From Xanthomonas rydalmerensis (GTDB taxonomy: Bacteria > Pseudomonadota > Gammaproteobacteria > Xanthomonadales > Xanthomonadaceae): DNA of 64,000 nt. The notes below the pieces were generated by a model. That model was not told the origin of the DNA, made no database searches, and saw only the letters and a list, made by a program, of their open reading frames with translations. Both the position numbers and the translations under genes were made by a program. This document shows, in pieces, positions 8,443 to 15,926 of this stretch; within the stretch, counting starts at the first letter, position 1, and each line of letters begins with the position of its first letter. The DNA lies in assembly GCF_033170385.1 (NCBI RefSeq), contig NZ_CP126170.1:1512001-1576000 (forward strand). The letters are read 5' to 3'.

Positions 8443-8778
8443 TTACGACGGCAAGTGTTCACTGGCCAGTTCTCTGGCGGAAAGCAATGCCGACAATACC
8501 TGGTCACGGTTGTGGCGGTTGTTGATCCCGGCAGGCAATCTGCTTTGCCACGGCTGGAACTCCCAGTGATCTCCGCCTTGCGCGGCGAGCCGTGTGGAGC
8601 CGGACGATGAAAGAAAATAGCTGATTGCTGCCTCCAGTTGGGCCCGGGACAGGAACTCGAGTCTGAATTTCCCGGATGAGACAACCAATACATGCCGCAC
8701 GCAATTTGGTGAAGATATTTCCGGCATGTGGTTGCGATGAACCAGTGGGTCGAATGTCTCAACGGAAATCCTGCTCAT
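8443..8778 (-). CDS. Hypothetical protein, downstream member of a two-gene unit
   Basis: The 111-residue protein overlaps the preceding gene by ATGA (8775-8778), indicating translational coupling. No signal peptide, membrane segment or known motif is seen. The middle (VRHVLVVSSGKFRLEFLSRAQLEAAISYFLS) could form an alpha-beta fold. Codon use and base composition are more AT-rich than the flanking core genes, consistent with horizontal acquisition. An effector/immunity or toxin/antitoxin pairing with its partner is possible but nothing specific supports it. Confidence 0.5.
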   Translation of the reverse strand: MSRISVETFDPLVHRNHMPEISSPNCVRHVLVVSSGKFRLEFLSRAQLEAAISYFLSSSGSTRLAAQGGDHWEFQPWQSRLPAGINNRHNRDQVLSALLSARELASEHLPS

Positions 8779-9221
8779 CTGCGCGATCGTGCGAGTGACG
8801 TGTCACGGGCGGCATACGGTGGTGGCAATTGCTTGCAAACCGTTACCTCGTCTGTCCACCATTTGCCCCGCTCTAATGAGCAAAGCAGGAGACGGCCGGT
8901 TGCCGATGAAACCTCTAGAACCTGGTTATCGGGTGCCGCGAACTGGAGCAATACCTCATGCCGTATCAGGTCGGCCCACATGGCGGAATCGGACACGTCG
9001 AAATCCGTCAGTGACGCGTCTGGCAGGAAGTGCGATGTGTCCTTGCTGCCGATGGCGTACTGCACGGGCTCTCCATCCCACGAAACAAACAGCTTTTTAC
9101 CATCGTCGAAGGTTAGAGCGACTTCGCCGCCAAAGTTGTGAGTCTCACCTCTCGCCGCAGCATCCACGGCAGACTCGTCAAATTCAAAAATCCTGTAGTG
9201 AATTGAGGCGAGCTTAGGCAT
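8775..9221 (-). CDS. Hypothetical protein, first gene of a coupled pair
   Basis: The 148-residue product begins MPKLASIHYRIFEFDES and has alternating strands (FGGEVALTFDDGKKLFVSWDGEPVQYAIG) suggesting a small beta-rich cytosolic fold. No family is recognised. No clear Shine-Dalgarno precedes ATG 9221. Its stop overlaps the start of the next gene, so both should be made together. The unit is downstream of, and codirectional with, the AAA_13 ATPase gene but separated from it by a repeat element. Confidence 0.55.
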   Translation of the reverse strand: MPKLASIHYRIFEFDESAVDAAARGETHNFGGEVALTFDDGKKLFVSWDGEPVQYAIGSKDTSHFLPDASLTDFDVSDSAMWADLIRHEVLLQFAAPDNQVLEVSSATGRLLLCSLERGKWWTDEVTVCKQLPPPYAARDTSLARSRR

Positions 9222-9369
9222 GATGATTAAAATAAAATTGGGGCAGAGTGCACTTTCCCTGCGCAGAGTCTAGACGTTGCCCGATGTGGGAGGATCGTTC
9301 CAATGCACGAAGCTAATCCCATTTCAATGCGAAGGGACCGCATTGCCACGTCGTCCCCGATTGATCTTC

Positions 9370-9500
9370 GACTAGCGGGGTCAGGTTCACTTATCGAATG
9401 TGTTGGATCCTTTGCCCGGGTGGCATGCGGGCCTATGCCTACAAAGCACGGGGACTTGGCTTGGAACGCGTGTTTCACTTAGGAAGTCAACCTGACCCCG
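9370..9500. repeat. ~130-bp inverted-repeat element, copy 1
   Basis: The element is bounded by GGGGTCAGGTT (9377-9387) and AACCTGACCCC (9489-9499) and contains CACTTATCGA and AGGAAGTC next to the ends. A second copy with the same ends, length and interior landmarks (GGATSCTTTGC, GGCTTGGA) is at 11738-11875. It encodes no protein and looks like a non-autonomous MITE- or REP-like element. Its right end contributes the last codons and stop of the ATPase gene. Confidence 0.85.
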
Positions 9501-11727
9501 TTTTTGCTTCGACAGTCTCTTTGTAGTTATCACCCATCATCAGCTTATAGTGGCTCGAGTGGTTGAGGTTGTCGAAGATGCGTCGGAAAACATCGAGGTA
9601 AAAACCGTCATCCGCATCACTAGGGGCCATGTAGATGTCGTCATGGACCGCGTGTGAGCCATCATTGGCCCAGGCCAGCAGTGAGTGAGCAGCCAGGCGT
9701 TCGTCGCCCTCGAAGTCCTTAGCAGCCTTGTCGACATCGACGCCGCCAAGAAGCTTGAAGTAGCTTTCGAAAATTCGGCGCATGGTGTTGGGCAGGGTCA
9801 CCGAATGACCGTCTGGTTTGCGGATGTCATGCCAGAGCAGTTGGTAGGTGCTTTTAACCGGGTTAACGTTTAGGTATGGGACGAACTCCGTCACACCTCC
9901 CTTTTTTCGGCAAACCCAGTGGGCGGTCTTCGGAAGCTGTCCGCCGCCCTTTGCGAAAGTCACTTCCTTGTGGAAGTAGACATTGTGGGTGAGAACCACA
10001 ACCTGTTTGACAGGACTTTTCCCCTCGCGTGCCAGGTCGGCCATCTCCCGTACCAGAGCCGACACAATGAACAACACATCACTGTCGAGGCTGGAGATTG
10101 GATCATCGAGGACAACGACCCGGTCTTCTTCAACGCCAGAGGCTGAGTCACCTGCCAGAGCGAGATGATAGAAATAAAGAAAGGTGATGAAGGTCTTCTC
10201 TCCCTCACTCAAGCTGTGCTGAGCTTCATCTCCGTTTGCGCGAACGAGGCGGTACGTGTGGGATTCTTCCCCGGCTGTAAGCTCGAAGTTGGTGAAATTG
10301 AACGACCTCAACGTCTTGTTTATTTTCTCGACAGTGGGCGCGGTGCTGGTCGATTTTTCCTCTAGCTCGTCGAGCTCCTTCTTCATGGTCGCCTGGGCGT
10401 CTTTCGACTTCCGGATTTGGGCCTCCAACGACTCAATGGCCCGACCGACGGTATTGTTGACCTTGTCATACGTGGCCGCATCTTCCTTGAGCTCGACATC
10501 GATCAGGTATCGCCAGAAGTCTGCTATCAGCCGGTTTTTCTCGTTGGCAAAGTCATCGACTCGGGCGTTGTGCTCGGCAATCCTCGCGTTGACCGTCGCA
10601 AGGTACATCCCGATGTCCGTCACTGATGCCGCAACCCCGGCAATGTCCACAGAGATACTGGGGGCTTCGGTTTTCCTGGTTATCAGTACTCTGGCCGTTG
10701 CTAGGCGCGCATCGACGATGTCACTCAACCGGGTGATTTCTTGCGGGTCATGGTAAGCCGCTGGCTCGTTTGAAAGCGCTTCAAGTGCCATCTCGATGGC
10801 GGATGCCTGCTCGGTGTAATCCAGGATCTTCCGGTCAAGGTAAACCTTGTCAGTGGTAAACGACTCATCGAAGAAAGCGTCAAGTTCCCGTTCCAATGTG
10901 TCAGGAACCTTCTGTTGGCAAAACGGACAATGCGGGCGGCTCTCTTTAAGGAATCCGACGCCCTTGGATACCCAATCCGAATTCTTCAAACGGGCTATGA
11001 GTCCCGCGATGTTCACGTCCCCCCTGCCGACGATTGACTTTTTGAAGATAGGGTCGTCTTCGAGAGCTTTTATTCTGGATCCGTCCGGAACCTTGAGTGA
11101 GGTGGCCTTCACAGGGGCGCCGGTGAAGACGGATTTTGCCCGTGCCTGGAGATCTTTGAAGTCGCACAGGGCAGCCTTGTTTTCCCGACGTTGGTCAAGA
11201 AAGCGGCTCATGAAGACTGCACCGCTGGCCCTTGCGCCAGTCATAGCAGGCTCGAACTCCTTTTCGTGTTTGCGTGTCTGTTTCAGGCACGCCTTTTTCA
11301 ATATCTCCTTGGCTGCTTCGAGTTCTCCCCGCTTGCCACCCGTGCCGTCCTCACCGCCAAGGGTTTTGCTGTATTGCTCCTCGCTTTTTTTCTCGCCGGC
11401 GATCTTGCTGGCCAGCTCTTCAATTCGTTTTTTAAGTGCGTTGTCATCACTGCCAAGGGTAAAAACGCCTTTGACCCGGCCGTGTTCAGCGAATGTCGCG
11501 TCCAAGAAGTCCCGGTTGTAAACGGCCACCCGAAGCTGACGCCCCGCATCCCACATCGCCGAGCACGAAAGAAAGGCTTTTGGGTCTTTATTCGCCAGGT
11601 AACGCGACAGCGTGGTCTTCCCCGAGCCGTTTGGGCCGTAGACGAAGTTGCAGGCTGCCATGTTCTCAATGGCGACGCCGGCAGCCGGGTACGTGGCGAC
11701 AGATGCCAGCTTTAGTGATTTGAGCAT
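9487..11727 (-). CDS. AAA_13-type ABC ATPase with CxxC hook, anticodon-nuclease-like C terminus
   Basis: The 746-residue protein has Walker A GPNGSGKTT (31-39), coiled coils (~100-150 and ~420-470), a CPFC motif at 267-270 like a zinc hook, the ABC signature SLSEGEK (505-511), Walker B VVVLDDPISSLDSD (537-550) and an H-loop His581. The C terminus contains LPNTMRRIFE (Arg650, Glu654) and NDGSH (His692), an Arg-x3-Glu...His pattern resembling the PrrC/RloC tRNA anticodon nuclease triad. Such proteins are phage-defence factors. Odd points: there is no Shine-Dalgarno, an element copy ends 17 bases before the ATG, and the final GSG and stop come from the other copy, so the native C terminus may be altered. 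ATPase family firm; nuclease role is inference. Confidence 0.8.
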   Translation of the reverse strand: MLKSLKLASVATYPAAGVAIENMAACNFVYGPNGSGKTTLSRYLANKDPKAFLSCSAMWDAGRQLRVAVYNRDFLDATFAEHGRVKGVFTLGSDDNALKKRIEELASKIAGEKKSEEQYSKTLGGEDGTGGKRGELEAAKEILKKACLKQTRKHEKEFEPAMTGARASGAVFMSRFLDQRRENKAALCDFKDLQARAKSVFTGAPVKATSLKVPDGSRIKALEDDPIFKKSIVGRGDVNIAGLIARLKNSDWVSKGVGFLKESRPHCPFCQQKVPDTLERELDAFFDESFTTDKVYLDRKILDYTEQASAIEMALEALSNEPAAYHDPQEITRLSDIVDARLATARVLITRKTEAPSISVDIAGVAASVTDIGMYLATVNARIAEHNARVDDFANEKNRLIADFWRYLIDVELKEDAATYDKVNNTVGRAIESLEAQIRKSKDAQATMKKELDELEEKSTSTAPTVEKINKTLRSFNFTNFELTAGEESHTYRLVRANGDEAQHSLSEGEKTFITFLYFYHLALAGDSASGVEEDRVVVLDDPISSLDSDVLFIVSALVREMADLAREGKSPVKQVVVLTHNVYFHKEVTFAKGGGQLPKTAHWVCRKKGGVTEFVPYLNVNPVKSTYQLLWHDIRKPDGHSVTLPNTMRRIFESYFKLLGGVDVDKAAKDFEGDERLAAHSLLAWANDGSHAVHDDIYMAPSDADDGFYLDVFRRIFDNLNHSSHYKLMMGDNYKETVEAKTGSG

Positions 11728-11737
11728 TGGTTTTTTA

Positions 11738-11875
11738 GACTAACGGGGGTCAGGTTCACTTATCGATGGGTGGATGCTTTGCGCGGGCGGAATGCGGGCT
11801 TGATGCCTGAAGCACTGGGTCTCGGCTTGGACCGTGTAACGAACCAGGTTTACTTAAGAAGTCAACCTGACCCCG
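11738..11875. repeat. ~130-bp inverted-repeat element, copy 2
   Basis: This is the same element as at 9370-9500, in the same orientation, with ends GGGGTCAGGTT and AACCTGACCCC and the same GACTARC flank. It occupies the region where the promoter of the ATPase gene should lie. Confidence 0.85.
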
Positions 11876-11880
11876 TTTCT

Positions 11881-11906
11881 GGGTTTGGCTTAAATGATTG
11901 TTAGGT
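11881..11906 (-). other. Half of an integron attC-like site
   Basis: Read on the minus strand, just after the stop of the 11911-12690 gene, the sequence is ACCTAACAATCATTTAAGCC. This matches the left half of integron 59-base elements (core RYYYAAC followed by AATTCATTCAAGCC). The other half is replaced by the inverted-repeat element; a degenerate GTTAGTC at 11738-11744 (minus strand) could be the far core. Confidence 0.5.
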
Positions 11907-11910
11907 GCCG

Positions 11911-12690
11911 TCACGATTCGTTGGTCCTGAGCGCCTGTTGAAGCTTAACAAAATGTTCAAATGAGACGCTAAATGGGTGGGCTACAGGAACTCCCGGGAG
12001 CTCATGGATGTGACTAATAACGACCATAAAAGCAAAATTTGTAATCGCAAAGCAGTTGCTTACGCATTGCACTAACGCAGATAGCGGAATATCGCTCCCG
12101 ATCTCTCCTTGGCCATCACGGTAGAGGGCATGGACTGCGCGGCCGCCATGCACGAATCCACACAGCGGAGTCCAAGTGTTCTCAACCATCCTAGAAAACT
12201 TCAGAGCATCATCTAGTTCGCTACCTGACAGGCCGTTGATGAATAATTCGACGCGCCTTGCTAGCTCGACGGTCCCTATATTCTGCCATTTATTGTTGTG
12301 ATTTAATTCTCTAACTCCAAGATCATTGTCGAGGAAGTCTTTGACCTGTTCTTTTGTTGCAAGAAATCCGAGAAATACAGCTCTTAGGAAGTTTTCGATT
12401 TGTGATCTATGTAGCGCTAACGCAGGTGCCCCCATGTCAACAGGATTTGCCTGTATCAAGAAGAGGAGCCCACGGGCATGGTCAAACGCAGCGCGAAATA
12501 GCTGGAGAGCAATGTAATGGTGCTCTGTCCGTACGGGAGGAAGATTGCTTAAAAATGACAGAGCATCTTCATTGACCTTGCGCGCGCTAGTCGCCAACTC
12601 GTTCAACTGCTTCTCAGAGACAGAATTTTCGTCAGGATTCTGGACGAGCGCTTCGCGGGTGGCGATGGTTAGGATATTTTCGTCAGACAT
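11911..12690 (-). CDS. Hypothetical protein, possible HEPN-like helical fold, cassette-like context
   Basis: The 259-residue protein is helix-rich, soluble and has no signal peptide. No family is firmly recognised. The segment WTPLCGFVHGGRAVHAL, with an Arg a few residues earlier, recalls the conserved His-containing helix of HEPN and related abortive-infection proteins, but this is a weak resemblance. The gene is clearly AT-richer than the chromosome, lacks a strong ribosome site and is followed at once by an attC-like half site, all typical of integron cassettes. Confidence 0.55.
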   Translation of the reverse strand: MSDENILTIATREALVQNPDENSVSEKQLNELATSARKVNEDALSFLSNLPPVRTEHHYIALQLFRAAFDHARGLLFLIQANPVDMGAPALALHRSQIENFLRAVFLGFLATKEQVKDFLDNDLGVRELNHNNKWQNIGTVELARRVELFINGLSGSELDDALKFSRMVENTWTPLCGFVHGGRAVHALYRDGQGEIGSDIPLSALVQCVSNCFAITNFAFMVVISHIHELPGVPVAHPFSVSFEHFVKLQQALRTNES

Positions 12691-12710
12691 CTCGTAATAG
12701 CCTCATCAGA

Positions 12711-12774
12711 CATTGAAGCCTGAATTAATCTGGCCCGTGGAGCGAGTTTGGCTTAAATAATGATTATGTTGGAG
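12711..12774 (-). other. attC-like (59-base element) remnant
   Basis: Between the two unknown genes, on the minus strand, the sequence runs TCCAACATAATCATTATTTAAGCC, a short spacer, then TTAATTCAGGC and TTCAATG. The inner blocks AAGCC and TTAATTCAGGC match canonical attC arms. The outer cores are degenerate (CTCCAAC for RYYYAAC, TTCAATG for GTTRRRY). It lies directly after the stop of the 12781-13740 gene, where a cassette's attC should be. Confidence 0.55.
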
Positions 12775-12780
12775 CCTGCG

Positions 12781-13740
12781 TTACCTAGAACTCTTGCTTG
12801 CTAAGTTGCTTTGATATTGGTCCATTAGTCTCTGGTGTATCAGCTCGAAATCTGAGTAGTCAGAGCGAGTCTCTGTAAGTGCATCAAAGTACTCGCGATG
12901 CAAAGTCCCTGACTTTTGCTCCCACATTTGATATCGGATTCTGCGCCCTATGTGTGTGTCGGCTAACACCGTAACAGTTACCTCAAGTGACACAGGTCGT
13001 TGAGTCTCGTAGATGAACATCTTTATGGCCGCTTCAATGTTGGCCATGTGGCCGTTACAAGCGGATGTACCAGCGAACAGATTTCTCCTAACTTGGCACC
13101 GGTGCTCTGGAAGCATTGTAAATGCGACCAAATGGCACCAGTGCCATTGAACAGATGAGTCGCGGGGTACTATTAGACTGCCATTGTCTATCAAGCGCTG
13201 GACATGGCTTTTTGCACTCTCACCCATCACTTGCGACTGACGTAGATTCCTTGGTCTTAAACGAAGCGGTTTATCAAAGTCAGCCAACATTTCGGGTGTA
13301 ATACGCGCTCTGACGATTTTTGCGCGCTCTGAAAGAAAGCCATGGGGCGCGACAAGTCTGATTCGGTAGTCCGGAGCCTGCCTGGAGTGATACCAGACGA
13401 TGCCTTTGCTGAATTCATACTTGGATGGGAAATATGGGATGCTGGCGATAGAGATGAATTGCGGGATATTGAACGCGGTTGACTCAGAGATCTCTGCGTC
13501 ATCCACTGAAATGTCAGGAATTCCAATAACCTCCTCAACGCTATTCGAATCCGAGTCGAACTTGATGCGTACAGCGGTATTTGTACGTAGTCCGTACAGG
13601 GTTTTATTGCCGGAGAAGCGAGATGCTCGCTGGTGCGACATAACTATTATCCGGTTACAAATGTTTTGTAAAACAGGTGTGTAGCGAGGGCATGTCACTA
13701 CTTTTCGGCAGTACGCACCCAGAAATCGATCTTCCGCCAT
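12781..13740 (-). CDS. Hypothetical protein, candidate His-Me finger nuclease
   Basis: The 319-residue frame may really begin at Met34 (position 13641), since neither start has a good ribosome site. The C-terminal half contains QWHWCHLVAFTML followed by RRNLFAGTSACNGHMANIE, a His...Asn arrangement reminiscent of His-Me finger nucleases that act on DNA or RNA. The N-terminal half is beta-rich with no known motif. Base composition is AT-rich. The gene is followed by an attC-like remnant. The nuclease reading is inference from the motif spacing only; a structural-fold search would be decisive. Confidence 0.5.
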   Translation of the reverse strand: MAEDRFLGAYCRKVVTCPRYTPVLQNICNRIIVMSHQRASRFSGNKTLYGLRTNTAVRIKFDSDSNSVEEVIGIPDISVDDAEISESTAFNIPQFISIASIPYFPSKYEFSKGIVWYHSRQAPDYRIRLVAPHGFLSERAKIVRARITPEMLADFDKPLRLRPRNLRQSQVMGESAKSHVQRLIDNGSLIVPRDSSVQWHWCHLVAFTMLPEHRCQVRRNLFAGTSACNGHMANIEAAIKMFIYETQRPVSLEVTVTVLADTHIGRRIRYQMWEQKSGTLHREYFDALTETRSDYSDFELIHQRLMDQYQSNLASKSSR

Positions 13741-13815
13741 CCCCGCTGCCGCATAATCCTAGCCCCTGACCCTACTGCCATTCCCAGTACATTCCCGCAC
13801 CAGGCCGACGCTATC

Positions 13816-13886
13816 ACTTGTTGACGGCCGTCACAAGTCGAAGGCCGCTCAGCGAAACCGCCGGCGGCCTTAATTTGTAGACAAGT
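13816..13886. repeat. 71-bp imperfect palindrome
   Basis: Outer arms ACTTGT (13816-13821) and ACAAGT (13881-13886) enclose inner arms AAGGCCGC (13841-13848) and GCGGCCTT (13864-13871). It stands at the junction between the AT-rich island and the core carbohydrate cluster. It has attC-like geometry but no clear core sites. Confidence 0.5.
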
Positions 13887-13938
13887 TGTTTAATCCCGTG
13901 CCAGCCGGAATTACCGGATGGCTCGCTCCGCGAGTAAC

Positions 13939-15789
13939 TCAGTTACCGGGCGTACTCCAAACCTGCCCCTTAACTCCCCGCACACTCGCCGCAGGCGTGC
14001 CCTCCAAATCAAACACGATCACACTGTTCTCGCCCTTCCGCTGCCAAGGTGCCGGAAAATACAACGTCCGCTGCGGCCCAATCTTCCAGTGCCTTCCCAG
14101 GTTATGGCCATTGGCCCAAGCGAACCCTTTGCCGAAGGCACGCATATCCAGGAACGTATCGGTGGGCGTGCCGACCTTGACGGTGCCGCGGTGGAAGGCG
14201 GGGCCGTCGATCTTGGCGGTGGTCCAGCCGGTGAGTTTGCTCGGGTCGTCCATCGGTAGGGGGAAGGTCTGCCAGCCGGTGATGGGCTTGCCGTCGAGCA
14301 GCACGGGGTCGACCAGGCCGGCGTGGCCGTCGGGGAGGTGGGCGCCGTAGTTGATGCGGCCGGTGTTCTCCACCAGCACGTCGAGAGTGTGGGGGCCGGC
14401 GGGGATGTCCACGTCTACCGCCACTTGCTGCAGGCGGCGCTCGGCGCTGCCTGCCAGTGTGCGATCGACGTAGACGCGGGCGTAGTCGCGCACCTCGCCC
14501 AGGTACAGGCTGCCCTTGCGCGGGCCGGTGACGGTGGTGCGGTACAGGATGTAGCCGTAGGCCTGGCCGTAGCGCTCCATCGGCTGCGGGGTGTCGGTGG
14601 TGGCGGCCGCGGCGGGCAGGTTGTCCCAGAGCGAGGCGGATTCGCGCAGCGGCGTGGCCGGGAGGTCGGCGAAGCGGATCGGCTTGGGCAGCGCTGGCGG
14701 GGCGATGCCGGTGACGCGCTGGATGGCGTCGCGGAACAGGGTGAACTTGGGGGTGGGGCGGCCGGCTTCGTCGAGCACGGCGTCGTAATCGTAGCTGGTG
14801 GTCTGCGGGGCGTAGTGGTCGCTGGGGTTCTTCTGGAAGTTGGCGCCATTCATGAAGCCGAAACTGGTGCCACCGACGAACATGTAGAGGTTCGCGGAGT
14901 GGCCCTGGCGCAGGATCCATTCGAATTCGCTGGCCTGCTTGGCGCCATCGGTGACGGCGTGCTGGCTGCCCCACTGGTCGAACCAGCCGGCCCAGTATTC
15001 GCCGACCATCTGCGGTTGCCCGGGGCGGAACTTGGCCAGGGTGTCGAAGGCGTTCTTGGCGTCGCCGGGGGCGAAGTTCACCACGGCCAGGGTATCGGGC
15101 AGGGTGCCGTTGGCGAGCACGTCGGGGCCGTCGGCGGTGAACAGCAGCGCCTTGTCGAAGCCGGCCCGGACGAACATGGCGCGGTTGCGGCGCATGTAGG
15201 CGTGGTCGTCGCCGTAGGAGCCGTATTCGTTCTCCACCTGCACCGCGACGATCGGGCCGCCGTTGCCGTTGAGCCGCGGTTTGACCTGGGCGGCGAGGGC
15301 GTCGAGGTAGGCCTGGCTGGCGGCGAGGAAGCGCGGGTCCTGGCTGCGCACGCGCATGCCCGGCTCGGCGAACAGCCATGCCGGGTAGCCGCCGGCTTCC
15401 CACTCGGCGCACACGTACGGGCCGGGGCGCAGGATCACGTTGAGACCTTGTGCGGCGGCTTCGTCGACGAAGGCTGCGATGTCGTTGTTGCCAGTGAAGT
15501 CGAACTGTCCCGGCCGCGGTTCCACCAGGTTCCAGAACACGTAGGTCTCCACCGTGTTCAGGCCCATTGCGCGCGCTTTCTGCAGGCGGTCCTTCCAGTA
15601 GGCGCGCGGGATGCGCTGGAAGTGGATGGCGCCGGAAATGACCTGGTACGGCTTGCCGTCGCGGATGAAGTGATCGCCCTGGGTGGCGAAGGCGGGCCAG
15701 GCGGTGCTGCTGTCGGCAGCGCGCACGTGGGTGGCGGGCAGGGCGAACGCCAGGGCGAGGGCGAGAGCGGCGAGGGTCGTGCGTGGCAT
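13939..15789 (-). CDS. Exported GH35 beta-galactosidase (nixL-like)
   Basis: The start is placed at ATG 15789 (MPRTTLAALALALAFALPATHVRA), which gives a clean signal peptide and 616 residues. GH35 features include FHFQRIPRAYWKDRL-type substrate loop residues (AIHFQRIPRAYW), the acid/base Glu in VENEYGS (near 187) and the nucleophile Glu in MVGEYW (near 263). C-terminal jelly-roll domains end in RTLYFPAPWQ. It removes terminal beta-galactose in the periplasm. As the last gene after GH125 and GH92 it occupies the position expected for nixL in the X. campestris N-glycan cluster; that symbol is deduced from order and not confirmed. Confidence 0.9.
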   Translation of the reverse strand: MPRTTLAALALALAFALPATHVRAADSSTAWPAFATQGDHFIRDGKPYQVISGAIHFQRIPRAYWKDRLQKARAMGLNTVETYVFWNLVEPRPGQFDFTGNNDIAAFVDEAAAQGLNVILRPGPYVCAEWEAGGYPAWLFAEPGMRVRSQDPRFLAASQAYLDALAAQVKPRLNGNGGPIVAVQVENEYGSYGDDHAYMRRNRAMFVRAGFDKALLFTADGPDVLANGTLPDTLAVVNFAPGDAKNAFDTLAKFRPGQPQMVGEYWAGWFDQWGSQHAVTDGAKQASEFEWILRQGHSANLYMFVGGTSFGFMNGANFQKNPSDHYAPQTTSYDYDAVLDEAGRPTPKFTLFRDAIQRVTGIAPPALPKPIRFADLPATPLRESASLWDNLPAAAATTDTPQPMERYGQAYGYILYRTTVTGPRKGSLYLGEVRDYARVYVDRTLAGSAERRLQQVAVDVDIPAGPHTLDVLVENTGRINYGAHLPDGHAGLVDPVLLDGKPITGWQTFPLPMDDPSKLTGWTTAKIDGPAFHRGTVKVGTPTDTFLDMRAFGKGFAWANGHNLGRHWKIGPQRTLYFPAPWQRKGENSVIVFDLEGTPAASVRGVKGQVWSTPGN

Positions 15790-15893
15790 GGGGGATCTCG
15801 AAAGAGGCGATGCGGATGCAACGAAACAGACAACACGAAGCGCGCGCCGCAAGCAGCCGGTCGCACGCAATAACGCGGATGTGAGGAATCAAC

Positions 15894-15922
15894 CAATCCC
15901 GATTCCCCAATCCCGATTCCCG
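15894..15922. repeat. CCAATCCCGATT short tandem repeat
   Basis: Tandem copies of a CCAATCCCGATT-type unit occupy the GH35/GH92 spacer. The same motif recurs in the 52.7-53.1 kb repeat region. Confidence 0.6.
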
Positions 15923-15926
15923 GCCG

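Noticed and set aside
9227..9478. An 83-residue minus-strand frame between ATPase and hypothetical gene
   Set aside because: Mostly the translation of the inverted-repeat element; no ribosome site.
13816..13886. A third attC site
   Set aside because: The geometry is attC-like but neither core site (RYYYAAC / GTTRRRY) can be placed, so it is listed only as a palindrome.
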